The notes beneath the pieces were generated by a model, which ran no database searches, had not been told where the DNA came from, and saw only the letters and a program-made list of their open reading frames with translations. Positions 49,719 to 59,065 of a stretch of 64,000 bases of DNA are shown here, piece by piece. The stretch is from assembly GCF_001544495.1 (NCBI RefSeq), contig NZ_FCNZ02000015.1, positions 62,001-126,000 of the forward strand, in the 5' to 3' direction. A program made the translations under genes and the position numbers. This DNA is from Caballeronia telluris (GTDB taxonomy: Bacteria > Pseudomonadota > Gammaproteobacteria > Burkholderiales > Burkholderiaceae). Each line of letters begins with the position of its first letter. Within the stretch, counting starts at the first letter, position 1.

Positions 49719-51450
49719 GGGCTGCACGAACCGATTCGACGACCGGCGCCCAGTCGCCGAGCGTCGTCTGCCTGAAAAGACGCATCGTCGGGTACCAGGG
49801 GCTGTCGTCGCGATCGAGCATCCAGCGCCAGTCGTAGTTCGCCGGCAAGAGCACCCACACCGGCTTGCCGAGCGCGCCCGCGAGATGCGCGACCGACGTG
49901 TCCACCGTGATCACGAGATCCAGTTGTTCGACGAGCGCGGCGGTATCGGCGAAATCCTCGACGTGGTCCGTCAGGTCGAAAGGCTTCAGCGCCGAGCCTC
50001 CGAGTTGCGCGCGCGCCGCGCCCTTTTGCAGCGAAAACCACGCGATCTCCGGCACGCCGGCGAGTGCGTCGAGCGCGGCGAGCGGCATCGAACGGAAGCG
50101 ATCGTTCGCGAAGCTCGGACTGCCCGCCCAAACGATGCCCACGCGCCGACGCGTGCCCGCGCGTTCCGCGACGCGCCGCGGCCATTCGCCGATGCGCGCG
50201 GCGCTCACGTGCAGGTACGGAATCTCTGCCGGCACGCGCGGCTCGAAGCTCGCCACGCGATACGGCACGCTCATCATCGGCGTCCAGAAATCGTAGCCGT
50301 GCGGCGGCTTGTCGGTGACTACGCGATCGACGCCGCGCACGCCGCTCACCAGTTCAGCGATGTTGCGCGGCACGAGCGCATCGACGGTCGCGCCCATGCG
50401 TTCGAGCACGGCCGCGTAGCGCACGAACTGGAGTTGATCGCCGTGGCCCTGCTCGCCGACCAAGAGCAGCTTGCGGCCCGCAATCGGCTCGCCCTTCCAC
50501 TCGACGATGCCCGGCACCTCGATCGGCGCGTACTTGCTCGCCTGCCAGCGCTTTTCGTAGAGCGCCCAGCCTTCGGCGAATTCGCCGCGCCGCAAATGCA
50601 AGAGCGCGAGATTGTGCTGCGCGTCCGCGTGATCGGCATCGAGCGTGAGCGCGTGGCGGTAGTGCGCCTCTTCGTCGTGAAAGCGCCCGCGCGCGCCGAG
50701 CGCCGCGCCGACGCAGACGTGGATCTGCGGATCGTCGCGCAAGGTCAGCGCATGGCGATACTGCGCTTCGGCTTCGACGAAACGTCCGCGCCGGCCGAGC
50801 GTCGTCCCGAGATTCACGCGCGACTCGAAATGTCCCGGCGCGAGTTCGACTGCGCGTTGCAGGCTCTGGATCGCGTCGTCGAAATGGCCGAGTTCGCGCA
50901 GCGCGTTGCCCGCGCCGAAATGCGCGCTCGGATTGGCCAGATCGCGGGCGAGCGCTTCGCGATAGACCGCGAGCGCCTCTTCGTGACGCCCGAGCTTGGC
51001 GAGCGTTGCGCCGAGGTTCGTGCGGGCATCGATGAAATTGGGCTGCAAGCCGAGCGCCCGGCGATAGGCATCGAGTGCGTCGCCCTCGCGGCCGAGGCGC
51101 TGCAACGCCACGCCGAGATTGTTGGCCGCATTGGCGAACGACGGGTCGAGCGCCAAGGCGCGCTCGTGGCAATCGACGGCGAACGGCGCGTCGCCGAGCG
51201 CCGCCGCGACCAGTCCGCGGTTGCTCCAGCACGCCGCGAAATCAGGCGACAATTCCAGCGCGCGATCGAGAAGGCCCGCCGCGCTGTCGTGCTGTCCGCG
51301 CTGATGCAGCAGCACGCCGAGATAATGCAGCGCTTCCACATGCCCGGGATGCGCTTCGATGATGCCGCGGTAGCCCGCTTCGGCATGGTCCAGGCGACCG
51401 GCGCGGTGATGGTCGAGCGCGATGTTGAGCGGCGTGACGGTGTCGGGCAT
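49675..51450 (-). CDS. TPR protein with glycosyltransferase-9/41-like C-terminal domain (second copy)
   Basis: 591 residues. About eight TPRs (residues 1-290), for example EALHYLGVLLHQRGQHDSAA and NAANNLGVALQRLGREGDAL, then a transferase-like module: GRKLLLVGEQGHGDQLQFVR, VGIVWAGSPSFANDRFRSMP, DLVITVDTSVAHLAGALGKP and RDDSPWYPTMRLFR. It shares the domain order of the gene at 620 but keeps the usual Asp in the DTSVAHLA motif. Likely transfers a sugar to protein or glycan; acceptor unknown. Convergent with the MFS gene (44-base overlap) and 104 bases upstream of dbpA on the other side. Confidence 0.85.
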   Translation of the reverse strand: MPDTVTPLNIALDHHRAGRLDHAEAGYRGIIEAHPGHVEALHYLGVLLHQRGQHDSAAGLLDRALELSPDFAACWSNRGLVAAALGDAPFAVDCHERALALDPSFANAANNLGVALQRLGREGDALDAYRRALGLQPNFIDARTNLGATLAKLGRHEEALAVYREALARDLANPSAHFGAGNALRELGHFDDAIQSLQRAVELAPGHFESRVNLGTTLGRRGRFVEAEAQYRHALTLRDDPQIHVCVGAALGARGRFHDEEAHYRHALTLDADHADAQHNLALLHLRRGEFAEGWALYEKRWQASKYAPIEVPGIVEWKGEPIAGRKLLLVGEQGHGDQLQFVRYAAVLERMGATVDALVPRNIAELVSGVRGVDRVVTDKPPHGYDFWTPMMSVPYRVASFEPRVPAEIPYLHVSAARIGEWPRRVAERAGTRRRVGIVWAGSPSFANDRFRSMPLAALDALAGVPEIAWFSLQKGAARAQLGGSALKPFDLTDHVEDFADTAALVEQLDLVITVDTSVAHLAGALGKPVWVLLPANYDWRWMLDRDDSPWYPTMRLFRQTTLGDWAPVVESVRAALIPSVPASARPNRA

Positions 51451-51554
51451 GGCGGACGATCGGCGAGTGAGAACCGGTCGATGCTATGCGAGACCCTCGG
51501 CGCAGACTATTGGAATCGTCCGATCAACGATGCGCTTTCGCCGCATTAGCCGCC

Positions 51555-52937
51555 TCAGATGCGCCGCACCTTCACTTTCTTGCCCTTCACCTTGCCCGCG
51601 CCGAGCTTGCGCAGGGCGTCGTCGGCGATGCTGCGCTCGACCGCGACGTAAGTGACCATGTCGGCCACGTTGATCTTGCCGATCTGCGCGCCCGTGAAGC
51701 CCGCCTCGCCGGTCAGCGCGCCGAGCACGTCGCCGGGACGGATCTTGTCCTTGCGGCCGCCGAGGATCTGTAGCGTCGCCATCGGCGGCTTCAGATGGCC
51801 GGGCGTCGCGGACGTCAGCTCGGCAAGCGGATGCCACTCCACTTCCTTGCCCAGCGCCTGTTCGATGCTGCCGACGCGCCCCATCTCGTCCATGCTCGCG
51901 AGCGTGAGCGCCCAGCCTTCCTCGTCGGCGCGTCCCGTGCGGCCGATGCGGTGCACGTGAATCTCGGGATCGGGCGTCACGTCGACGTTGATCACCGCTT
52001 CGAGTTGCGCGATATCGAGCCCGCGCGCGGCGACATCCGTTGCGACCAGCACCGAGCAGCTGCGATTCGCGAACTGCACGAGCACCTGATCGCGCTCGCG
52101 CTGTTCCAGTTCGCCGTGCAGCGCGAGCGCCTCGAAGCCCTGCGCGCGCAGCACGTCGAGCAGATCGCGGCATTGCTGCTTCGTGTTGCAGAACGCGATC
52201 GTGCTGACCGGCCGGTAATGGTCGAGCAGGAGACCCACGGCGTGCAGGCGCTCGTTGTCGTCGACTTCGTAGAAGCGCTGCTTGATCTTCGCGTTCGTGT
52301 GCTGCTCGGTGAGCTTGATTTCCTTCGGCTTTTTCAGGAACTGCTGGCTCAGTTTCGCGATGCCTTCCGGATACGTCGCGGAGAAGAGCAGCGTCTGCCG
52401 CTCCTTCGGACACCGCCGCGCGACCGACGCGATGTCGTCGAAGAAGCCCATGTCGAGCATGCGGTCGGCTTCGTCGAGTACGAGGGTTCGCAGCGCGTCG
52501 AGCGTGAGCGTGCCGCGCTCCAGGTGATCCATGATGCGCCCGGGCGTACCCACCGCGATGTGCGCGCCGTGTTCGAGACTCGCGATTTGCGGACGCATCG
52601 GCGTGCCGCCGCAGAGCGTCAGGATCTTGATGTTGTCCTCCGCGCGCGCGAGGCGGCGGATTTCCTGCGTGACCTGATCGGCCAGCTCGCGCGTCGGGCA
52701 CAGCACGAGCGCCTGAAGGCGGAAGTCGCGCGGATCGAGCTTCACGAGCAACGGCAAAGCGAACGCGGCGGTCTTGCCGCTGCCCGTCTTCGCCTGCGCG
52801 ATGAGATCGTGTCCGTCGAGCGCGGCCGGCAGGCTCGCGGCCTGGATCGGCGTCATCGTCAGGTAGCCGAGTTGCTGCAGGTTTGCCTGCATCGCGGGCG
52901 ACAGCGGGAGGCTCGTGAAAGCGGTATCGGTCGTCAT
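51555..52937 (-). CDS. dbpA: DEAD-box ATP-dependent RNA helicase DbpA
   Basis: 460 residues. 50S ribosome assembly helicase whose C-terminal RNA-binding domain recognises hairpin 92 of 23S rRNA. Q motif LTMTPIQAASLP, Walker A AQAKTGSGKT, DEAD motif VLDEADRMLD, SAT motif LLFSATYPEG, and motif VI HRIGRTGRADEEG. The specific C-terminal domain (about 385-460) is ILGGRKDKIRPGDVLGALTG followed by a Lys-rich end. It begins four bases before the end of the zinc-ribbon gene, on the same strand. Confidence 0.95.
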   Translation of the reverse strand: MTTDTAFTSLPLSPAMQANLQQLGYLTMTPIQAASLPAALDGHDLIAQAKTGSGKTAAFALPLLVKLDPRDFRLQALVLCPTRELADQVTQEIRRLARAEDNIKILTLCGGTPMRPQIASLEHGAHIAVGTPGRIMDHLERGTLTLDALRTLVLDEADRMLDMGFFDDIASVARRCPKERQTLLFSATYPEGIAKLSQQFLKKPKEIKLTEQHTNAKIKQRFYEVDDNERLHAVGLLLDHYRPVSTIAFCNTKQQCRDLLDVLRAQGFEALALHGELEQRERDQVLVQFANRSCSVLVATDVAARGLDIAQLEAVINVDVTPDPEIHVHRIGRTGRADEEGWALTLASMDEMGRVGSIEQALGKEVEWHPLAELTSATPGHLKPPMATLQILGGRKDKIRPGDVLGALTGEAGFTGAQIGKINVADMVTYVAVERSIADDALRKLGAGKVKGKKVKVRRI

Positions 52938-52941
52938 GGCG

Positions 52942-53271
52942 TTATCGGCTGCGCTTCGGCGGCGTGCTCTTGCGGGCGGTCCTCGGGGCGCTCTTCGGGG
53001 CGCTCTTCGGTGCGGTCCTCGGTGCGGTCCTCGGGGCGCTCCTCGGCGCGGTCCTCGGTGTACTTCTTTCCGGCTTCGGCGTTTCGCTCTTTACCGGCGC
53101 CGGGTCTTGCTGCTCATAGGTGAGCGCGCCGTCCGCTGCTTCGTGGCGGACGACGTGGTTGCGCGCACCGCACTGCGGGCAGCGGAACAGGAGCCCTTGG
53201 CCCTCGTTATGAATGTCGACGTCCGACACTTCCCAATTGGCGCCGCAAGGCTGGTTTCGACAGGTAAACAT
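52942..53271 (-). CDS. Small zinc-ribbon protein with Ala/Pro/Lys repeat tail
   Basis: 109 residues from the ATG at 53271 (MFTCRNQPCGANWEVSDVDI). Four cysteines, CRNQPC near the N-terminus and CPQC at about 35-38, make a likely zinc ribbon. After about residue 60 the protein is a basic tail built from SAP/TAP plus Arg or Lys units (RTAPRSAPRTAPRTAPKSAP). No known family beyond a general ribbon; the basic tail suggests nucleic-acid binding, which is inference. It lies four bases from dbpA and may be co-transcribed with it. The tail is encoded by a 12-base tandem repeat. Confidence 0.65.
   Translation of the reverse strand: MFTCRNQPCGANWEVSDVDIHNEGQGLLFRCPQCGARNHVVRHEAADGALTYEQQDPAPVKSETPKPERSTPRTAPRSAPRTAPRTAPKSAPKSAPRTARKSTPPKRSR
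52976..53059. repeat. 12-bp tandem repeat, seven units
   Basis: Seven near-identical units on the plus strand: GCGGTCCTCGGG, GCGCTCTTCGGG, GCGCTCTTCGGT, GCGGTCCTCGGT, GCGGTCCTCGGG, GCGCTCCTCGGC and GCGGTCCTCGGT. On the minus strand they encode four-residue steps of the zinc-ribbon protein tail. Unit number could vary between strains. Confidence 0.9.
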
Positions 53272-53454
53272 GATCTTTTCGGATAGGAGATGAGCGCGCC
53301 TGCCGCGCAGGCGCGCTGAATTTTGCGGGTTCGATGCCGAAGTGTACGCGTGTGTGGAAAACCGGCGGCGCAAACGGCATCGGCAAGTCCGCAAGATTTG
53401 CTAAATGCGGGCGTGCTACCGTTGTTTTTCATCGCATCCGAACCAGAAACGACG

Positions 53455-54333
53455 ATGACCGACACGCCCAATCCACGCCTGTATGAAATGCGGCTCTCGC
53501 GCGTGATCGACTACATCCACGATCATCTCGACGACGATCTCGACCTCAATCGCCTGGCGGAGATCGCGTGCCTTTCGCCGTATCACTGGCACCGGATCTA
53601 TCACGCGTTCTACGGCGAGACCGCTGCGGCGACCGTGCGGCGGCTGCGGCTGCACCGCGCGGCCAACGAACTCGTGCGCGGCGCGGCGCCGATCGACGCC
53701 ATCGCGCAGCGCGCGGGTTATAGCGGCGTGCAGTCGTTTTCGCGCGCGTTTCAGGCGAGCTATCGCATGCCGCCCGCGCAGTTTCGCAACGAGGGCGGCG
53801 CGGCGCAATGGCGTCCGCTTTCGCCCGAGTCAACGCAAACGAGAGGTGACATCATGCATCCCGTCGACATCCGCAAGCACGAGGCCTTCACGGTCGCCGC
53901 CGTCGACCATCGCGGCCCGTACATGAACATCGGCCAGGCCTTCGAGACCGTGTCGCACTGGCTCGCGAGGCAAGATCAGCTCGATCGCGACGCGCGCTGG
54001 CTCGGCATCTATTTCGACGACCCGAGCGCCACACCCGAGGACGATTTGCGCTCGCAGGCATGCGTCGAGATCGCGCGGCCGGACGACGTGGCGTTCGCCG
54101 CGCCCGTGTCGCGCGTCGACGTGAAGGGCGGCGAGTTCGCGGTGCTCACGCACGTCGGCCCTTATGCGCAATTGTGCTTCGCGTATCAGTGGCTCTACGG
54201 CGAGTGGCTGCCGCAATCCGGACGCGAAACCGCCGATGCGCCGGTCCACGAGGTCTATCTCAACGACCCGCGCGACACGCCGCCGACCGAACTCGTCACC
54301 GAGATATGGCTGCCGGTCAGGCCGTCTGCGTGA
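53455..54333 (+). CDS. AraC-family regulator with GyrI-like effector domain
   Basis: 292 residues from the ATG at 53455 (MTDTPNPRLYEMRLSRVIDY). Two AraC helix-turn-helix units at 1-115 (NRLAEIACLSPYHWHRIYHA, then IDAIAQRAGYSGVQSFSRAF), joined to a GyrI/SbmC-like effector domain (about 135-292) with VAAVDHRGPYMNIGQAFETV and GEFAVLTHVGPYAQLCFAYQ. This fold (like Rob, BltR) binds small molecules and may switch on resistance genes. Target unknown. sbcD follows after 67 bases. Confidence 0.9.
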   Translation: MTDTPNPRLYEMRLSRVIDYIHDHLDDDLDLNRLAEIACLSPYHWHRIYHAFYGETAAATVRRLRLHRAANELVRGAAPIDAIAQRAGYSGVQSFSRAFQASYRMPPAQFRNEGGAAQWRPLSPESTQTRGDIMHPVDIRKHEAFTVAAVDHRGPYMNIGQAFETVSHWLARQDQLDRDARWLGIYFDDPSATPEDDLRSQACVEIARPDDVAFAAPVSRVDVKGGEFAVLTHVGPYAQLCFAYQWLYGEWLPQSGRETADAPVHEVYLNDPRDTPPTELVTEIWLPVRPSA

Positions 54334-54400
54334 GCCGGACGCGCCTCGCCATCGGCTAAACTTGCGGCAACGATCCACCGCTGCAACCGACCCTTCGCCG

Positions 54401-55624
54401 ATGCGCATCCTGCACACTTCAGACTGGCATCTCGGCCAGTATTTCCTCGGGCATTCCAGACAGACGGAACATCAGAAGCTGATCGACTGGCTCGTCGGAC
54501 AGACGCGCGCACATCGCGTCGACGCGGTCCTGATCGCCGGCGACATCTTCGATACCGGCGCGCCGCCGAGCTACGCGCGCGAGCTCTACAACCGGCTGAT
54601 CCTCGCGCTGCGCGACGCGGGCGTGGGGCTCACCGTGCTCGCCGGCAATCACGATTCGGTCGCGATGTTGCAGGAGTCGCGTGAGTTGCTCGCCTTGCTG
54701 AACACGTTCGTGATTCCGTCGGTGCAGGACGATCCGAACCAGCAGGTGCAAGTGCTGAAATCGCGCGACGGCACGCCCGGCGCGATCGTCTGCGCGATTC
54801 CGTTCATTCGTCCGCGCGACGTGCTGCTGAGCGTCGCGGGACAAACCGCGCGGGACAAAGAGGCGTCGCTGCAGGACGCCATCCAGACGCACTATCAGGC
54901 GATCTTCGCGCTCGCCCGGCAAAAGCGCGCGGAACTCGGCCTGAACTTGCCGATCATCGCGACGGGCCATTTGACGACAGTCGGCGCGAGCGCGAGCGAA
55001 TCGGTGCGGGAGATCTACGTCGGCTCGCTCGAAGCGTTTCCGACCGCCGCGTTTCCCGCCGCCGACTACATCGCGCTCGGGCACATTCATCGGCCGCAGA
55101 AGGTCGGCGGGTTCGAGCACATTCGCTATAGCGGATCACCGATCGCGCTCAGCTTCGACGAAGCGCGCCAGCAAAAGCAGATGCTGCTGGTCGATGTTTC
55201 GACGGCAGGACTCGAAGCCGTCACGCCGATCGACGTGCCCTGCTTCCAGCCGATGCACGCGGTGAAGGGATCGCTGAAGGAACTCGCCGCGTCGATCCGC
55301 GATGCTGCCGACAGCGCGAGAGAAGGCTCGACCGTGTGGCTCGAAGTGAGCGTCTCCTCGGACGACTACCTGAGCGATCTGCAGACGCGCATCGAAGACA
55401 TCACGCGCGGACTGCCGGTCGAAGTGCTGCGCATCCGGCGCGAACGTTCGGCGCAGCAGAACACCTTGCAGGCGCAGGCCAAAGAGACGCTCAACGAACT
55501 CACGCCCGACGATGTCTTCGCGCGCCGCCTTCAGTCCGAAACCCTCGACGACGATCTGCGCGCGCAACTGACATCGATGTATCGCGAAGTCGTCGCGGGC
55601 ATCGGCGAGGCGGAAGCGTCATGA
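54401..55624 (+). CDS. sbcD: DNA exonuclease subunit SbcD
   Basis: 407 residues from the ATG at 54401 (MRILHTSDWHLGQYFLGHSR). Mre11-like nuclease subunit of SbcCD, which opens hairpins and trims protein-blocked ends. Phosphoesterase motifs: HTSDWHLG, AGDIFDTGAPP, LAGNHDSVAML, ATGHLTTVG, and ALGHIHRPQKV; all metal ligands look intact. The stop overlaps the sbcC start (ATGA). Confidence 0.96.
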   Translation: MRILHTSDWHLGQYFLGHSRQTEHQKLIDWLVGQTRAHRVDAVLIAGDIFDTGAPPSYARELYNRLILALRDAGVGLTVLAGNHDSVAMLQESRELLALLNTFVIPSVQDDPNQQVQVLKSRDGTPGAIVCAIPFIRPRDVLLSVAGQTARDKEASLQDAIQTHYQAIFALARQKRAELGLNLPIIATGHLTTVGASASESVREIYVGSLEAFPTAAFPAADYIALGHIHRPQKVGGFEHIRYSGSPIALSFDEARQQKQMLLVDVSTAGLEAVTPIDVPCFQPMHAVKGSLKELAASIRDAADSAREGSTVWLEVSVSSDDYLSDLQTRIEDITRGLPVEVLRIRRERSAQQNTLQAQAKETLNELTPDDVFARRLQSETLDDDLRAQLTSMYREVVAGIGEAEAS

Positions 55625-58600
55625 GAATCCTGTCGCTGCGACTACGCAACCTGAACTCGCTCAAGGGCGACTGGAAGGTCGACTTCAGCCAGCCGCCGTT
55701 CAAGGACAACGGACTCTTCGCGATCACCGGTCCGACGGGCGCCGGCAAGACCACGCTTCTCGACGCCATCTGTCTCGCGCTCTATCACCGCACGCCGCGC
55801 ATGGAAGCGGTGTCCGCGAGCACCAACGAACTGATGACGCGGCATACGTTCGAGTGTCTCGCGGAAGTCGAATTCGAAGTGAAGGGCAAGGGCTATCGCG
55901 CGTTCTGGAGCCAGCGTCGCGCACGCGACAAGGCGAGCGGCAATCTCCAGCCGCCGAAGGTCGAACTCGCACGCCTCGACGGCACCATCGTCACCGAGAG
56001 GATCAACGACAAGCTCAAGCTCGTCGAAGAGATCACGGGCCTCGACTTCAAGCGCTTCACGAAGTCGATGATGCTCGCGCAAGGCGGCTTCGCGGCGTTT
56101 CTCGAAGCAAAGGCCAACGAGCGCGCCGAACTGCTCGAAGAACTGACCGGCACGGATATTTACGGGCTGATTTCGCAGAACGTGTTTCAGCGGATGCGCG
56201 ACGAAGAGAATGCGTTGGGCAAGTTGCAGGCGCGCGTGGACGGCGTGCAGTTGCTCGATGCCACGCAGCTCGATGCGCTGAAGCAGGAGGAAGCGGCACT
56301 CGATGATCGCTCGCGCGTGCTCGGCACCGAACAGCGTTCGACGCAGGCAATGCTGCAATGGCGCAAGGACGTGTCGACGGCGGAGGCGCAGGTTCGCCAG
56401 GCTGGCATCGACGAACAAAGCGCGCTTCAGATGATCGCCGACGCCCGGCACGATCTCGACCGGCTCGCTGCCAGCGAACCGGCCGAAAAGCTGCGCCTAG
56501 ACCATCGCGCGATGATCGAGGCACGGCGCACGCTCGATGAAGCGTCGAAGCGTCTCGCGGATGCGAAGGCGGAACGCGAGCACGCATCGCTCGATGCGGC
56601 GCGCAGCGCGCGCCTCGCACTGCATCTGCGAAGGCAGATCGCCGCCGAGCGACGCGCGTCGCTGGACGAATTGATCGCTGAAACGCAGCGCGTGCAGGAA
56701 ACACTCGAGAGGCATCCGCATCGAAGCCGGCTCGGCGAACACATCGCTACATGGCGCTCGGAGTTCGAAGCGCGTCAGCATGCGCTCAACGACATCGACG
56801 CGACGCGCAAGAGTCAGCGCGGTTTCGTCGAAGCAGTAGGGAAGCATGCGAAGGACATCGATGCGCAGCACGGCGTCGTGAATCAGGCGACGATCGCGTT
56901 GCAAGCGGCTCAGACTGCGGAGTCCGACGAGCGCGGACGTCTTGCGCAAGCGCTCGGCGGTCACCACGAGGCTGCGCTGAAGACGCGATTCCAGACGCTT
57001 CAACAGCAGCAGACCGTGCTGAACAGGTTGCGTCAACTGGCCGAGACGCGCGACGAAGGTGCACCGCAGCAGCGCACCGACATCGCCGATCTGGCGACGC
57101 AGCAAGCGTCACTCGCGGCCCGGCAAGACGAGATCAAGCGCATCGACGACGAATGCCGCGCGTTGAACGAGCAGATCGCCGACAAGCGCAAACTGCTCGA
57201 ACAGGAGAAGGTGATCCTGCAACTCGCCGATCACCGCGCTGCGTTGCGCGAGGGCGAAGCCTGTCCGCTGTGTGGTTCGAATGCGCATCCGGCGATCGTC
57301 GAATATCAGGCGCTCGAAGCATCCACGACGGAGCGCGATCTCGAAGCGAAGCAAGTCGCGCTTCAAAAAACGACCGATCGCCGGCAAGCCTCGGCCACCG
57401 CAGCGGCGGTTGCGACGGCGGCAATCGGGCAGTTGCAGACGCGCATCGACCGTTGGGCGCAGAACGAAGCCGTGTATGCGCAAGACTGGAGCGCGTGTTG
57501 CGCGCAAATCAGTGTCGAGTTGAGCGATCGCGGCGCGCTCGACCGGCACATCGAGCAGCACAGCGCGACGCTGGCCGAAGCGCAACAGACGCTCGCGCAC
57601 ATCGACGCGTTGAATCTCCGTATCGCGCGTTTAGCCGATACGCGGCATCTCGCTGAGAAGGCATCGGAGCGAAGCAAGCACGATCTCGCGCTCATCATCG
57701 AGAAGCGCGCCGCGTGCGAGAAGTCGCTTGACGAAGCGAACGAACGGATCGCGTCGCAGCAGGTTTCGGCCGAACATACGCTGCGCGCGCTGGACGCTGC
57801 GATTGTCGAGGCAGGACATGTTCCGCCCGACGAGTCGTCGGATTGGCGCGACTGGCTCGTTCAACGCAACGACGAATGGCGCACGTGGCAGGCATCCGTG
57901 CAACGAAGCGAAACGCTGTCGCATCAGACGAAGGCCGCGCGCGCGAGCGTCGACGCGGCGGCGCAGGAAGAAGCGGCATGGTCCGCGCGTTGGCTCGGAT
58001 ATGAATCCGCCGCTATGAGACTCGCATCGGAGACGCTCGCCGCGTCGGCAGACGCACAGGCCGACTTCGACCAGGCCGCGTCGCATCACCACTCGACGCG
58101 CGATCGCGCCAACACGCTCGAAGGTGCCGAGAAGACGTTCACGCATCGCCTGACGGACGACACGGCGACGGCGCAAAAGACGGCGGCTTCGTGGGAAGCC
58201 GCGCTCCTGACGAGCCCTTTCGATGACGAGAACGCATTCGTCCAGGCATTGCTCTCGCACGATGAACGCGAACGGCTGCAAGCGCGCAAAACGTCGCTCG
58301 ACAAGCGGCTCACTGAGGCGCGCACGTTGCAACGATCCGCCGAGGCGCGACGTGCGGAACTCGTCGCCGAACCGAAGACGGATCAATCCGCCGACGCCTT
58401 GCAACAGCAATTGACCGAACTGGATGAATCGCTTCGCACGCTGAATCAACGACACGGCGAAATCCGCGCCACGCTGAAGCAGGACACGCAGCAGCGCGTG
58501 AATCAGCAGTCGCTATTCGAGGAGATCGAAAAGCAGCGAACACGGCACGATCTGTGGCAGCGCCTGAGCGGCCTGATCGGCTCGTCCGATGGCGCGAAGT

Positions 58601-59058
58601 ATCGCAAGTTTGCGCAGGGGCTAACGCTCGATCATCTCGTCTATCTCGCCAACCGGCAGCTCTCGCAGCTGCACGGGCGCTATCTGTTGAACCGCAAGCC
58701 GGGCGGCGATCTGGAGATGGAAGTCGTCGATACGTGGCAGGGAGATGTCGCGCGCGACACGCGCACGCTATCGGGCGGCGAGAGCTTTCTCGTGAGTCTC
58801 GCGCTCGCGCTGGCGCTCTCGGATCTCGTGAGCCACAAGACGTCGATCGATTCGCTTTTTCTCGACGAGGGCTTCGGCACGCTCGACGGCGAGACGCTGG
58901 AAATTGCGCTCAACGCGCTGGATTCGCTCAACGCGACCGGCAAGACCATCGGCGTGATCAGTCACGTGGAGGCGCTCAAGGAACGCATTCCGCTGCAGAT
59001 CCGGGTGGCGAAGAGCGTGGGCATCGGCTTTTCCACCGTCGAGGTGACGACGGGTTGA
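55621..59058 (+). CDS. sbcC: DNA exonuclease subunit SbcC
   Basis: 1145 residues from the ATG at 55621 (MRILSLRLRNLNSLKGDWKV). Rad50-like SMC ATPase partner of SbcD. Walker A GPTGAGKTTLLDAICLALYH near 40, very long coiled coils (about 190-960), a zinc hook CPLC in EGEACPLCGSNAHPAIVEYQ near the middle, signature LSGGESFLVSLALALAL, and Walker B SLFLDEGFGTLDGE. All parts are present for a functional hook and ATPase. It ends eight bases before the convergent TPR-transferase gene. Confidence 0.96.
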   Translation: MRILSLRLRNLNSLKGDWKVDFSQPPFKDNGLFAITGPTGAGKTTLLDAICLALYHRTPRMEAVSASTNELMTRHTFECLAEVEFEVKGKGYRAFWSQRRARDKASGNLQPPKVELARLDGTIVTERINDKLKLVEEITGLDFKRFTKSMMLAQGGFAAFLEAKANERAELLEELTGTDIYGLISQNVFQRMRDEENALGKLQARVDGVQLLDATQLDALKQEEAALDDRSRVLGTEQRSTQAMLQWRKDVSTAEAQVRQAGIDEQSALQMIADARHDLDRLAASEPAEKLRLDHRAMIEARRTLDEASKRLADAKAEREHASLDAARSARLALHLRRQIAAERRASLDELIAETQRVQETLERHPHRSRLGEHIATWRSEFEARQHALNDIDATRKSQRGFVEAVGKHAKDIDAQHGVVNQATIALQAAQTAESDERGRLAQALGGHHEAALKTRFQTLQQQQTVLNRLRQLAETRDEGAPQQRTDIADLATQQASLAARQDEIKRIDDECRALNEQIADKRKLLEQEKVILQLADHRAALREGEACPLCGSNAHPAIVEYQALEASTTERDLEAKQVALQKTTDRRQASATAAAVATAAIGQLQTRIDRWAQNEAVYAQDWSACCAQISVELSDRGALDRHIEQHSATLAEAQQTLAHIDALNLRIARLADTRHLAEKASERSKHDLALIIEKRAACEKSLDEANERIASQQVSAEHTLRALDAAIVEAGHVPPDESSDWRDWLVQRNDEWRTWQASVQRSETLSHQTKAARASVDAAAQEEAAWSARWLGYESAAMRLASETLAASADAQADFDQAASHHHSTRDRANTLEGAEKTFTHRLTDDTATAQKTAASWEAALLTSPFDDENAFVQALLSHDERERLQARKTSLDKRLTEARTLQRSAEARRAELVAEPKTDQSADALQQQLTELDESLRTLNQRHGEIRATLKQDTQQRVNQQSLFEEIEKQRTRHDLWQRLSGLIGSSDGAKYRKFAQGLTLDHLVYLANRQLSQLHGRYLLNRKPGGDLEMEVVDTWQGDVARDTRTLSGGESFLVSLALALALSDLVSHKTSIDSLFLDEGFGTLDGETLEIALNALDSLNATGKTIGVISHVEALKERIPLQIRVAKSVGIGFSTVEVTTG

Positions 59059-59065
59059 CGCTTTC

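Noticed and set aside
53323..53454. A 44-residue N-terminal extension of the AraC-type regulator
   Set aside because: It covers the promoter gap, is not conserved in pattern, and the AraC domain begins right after the ATG at 53455.
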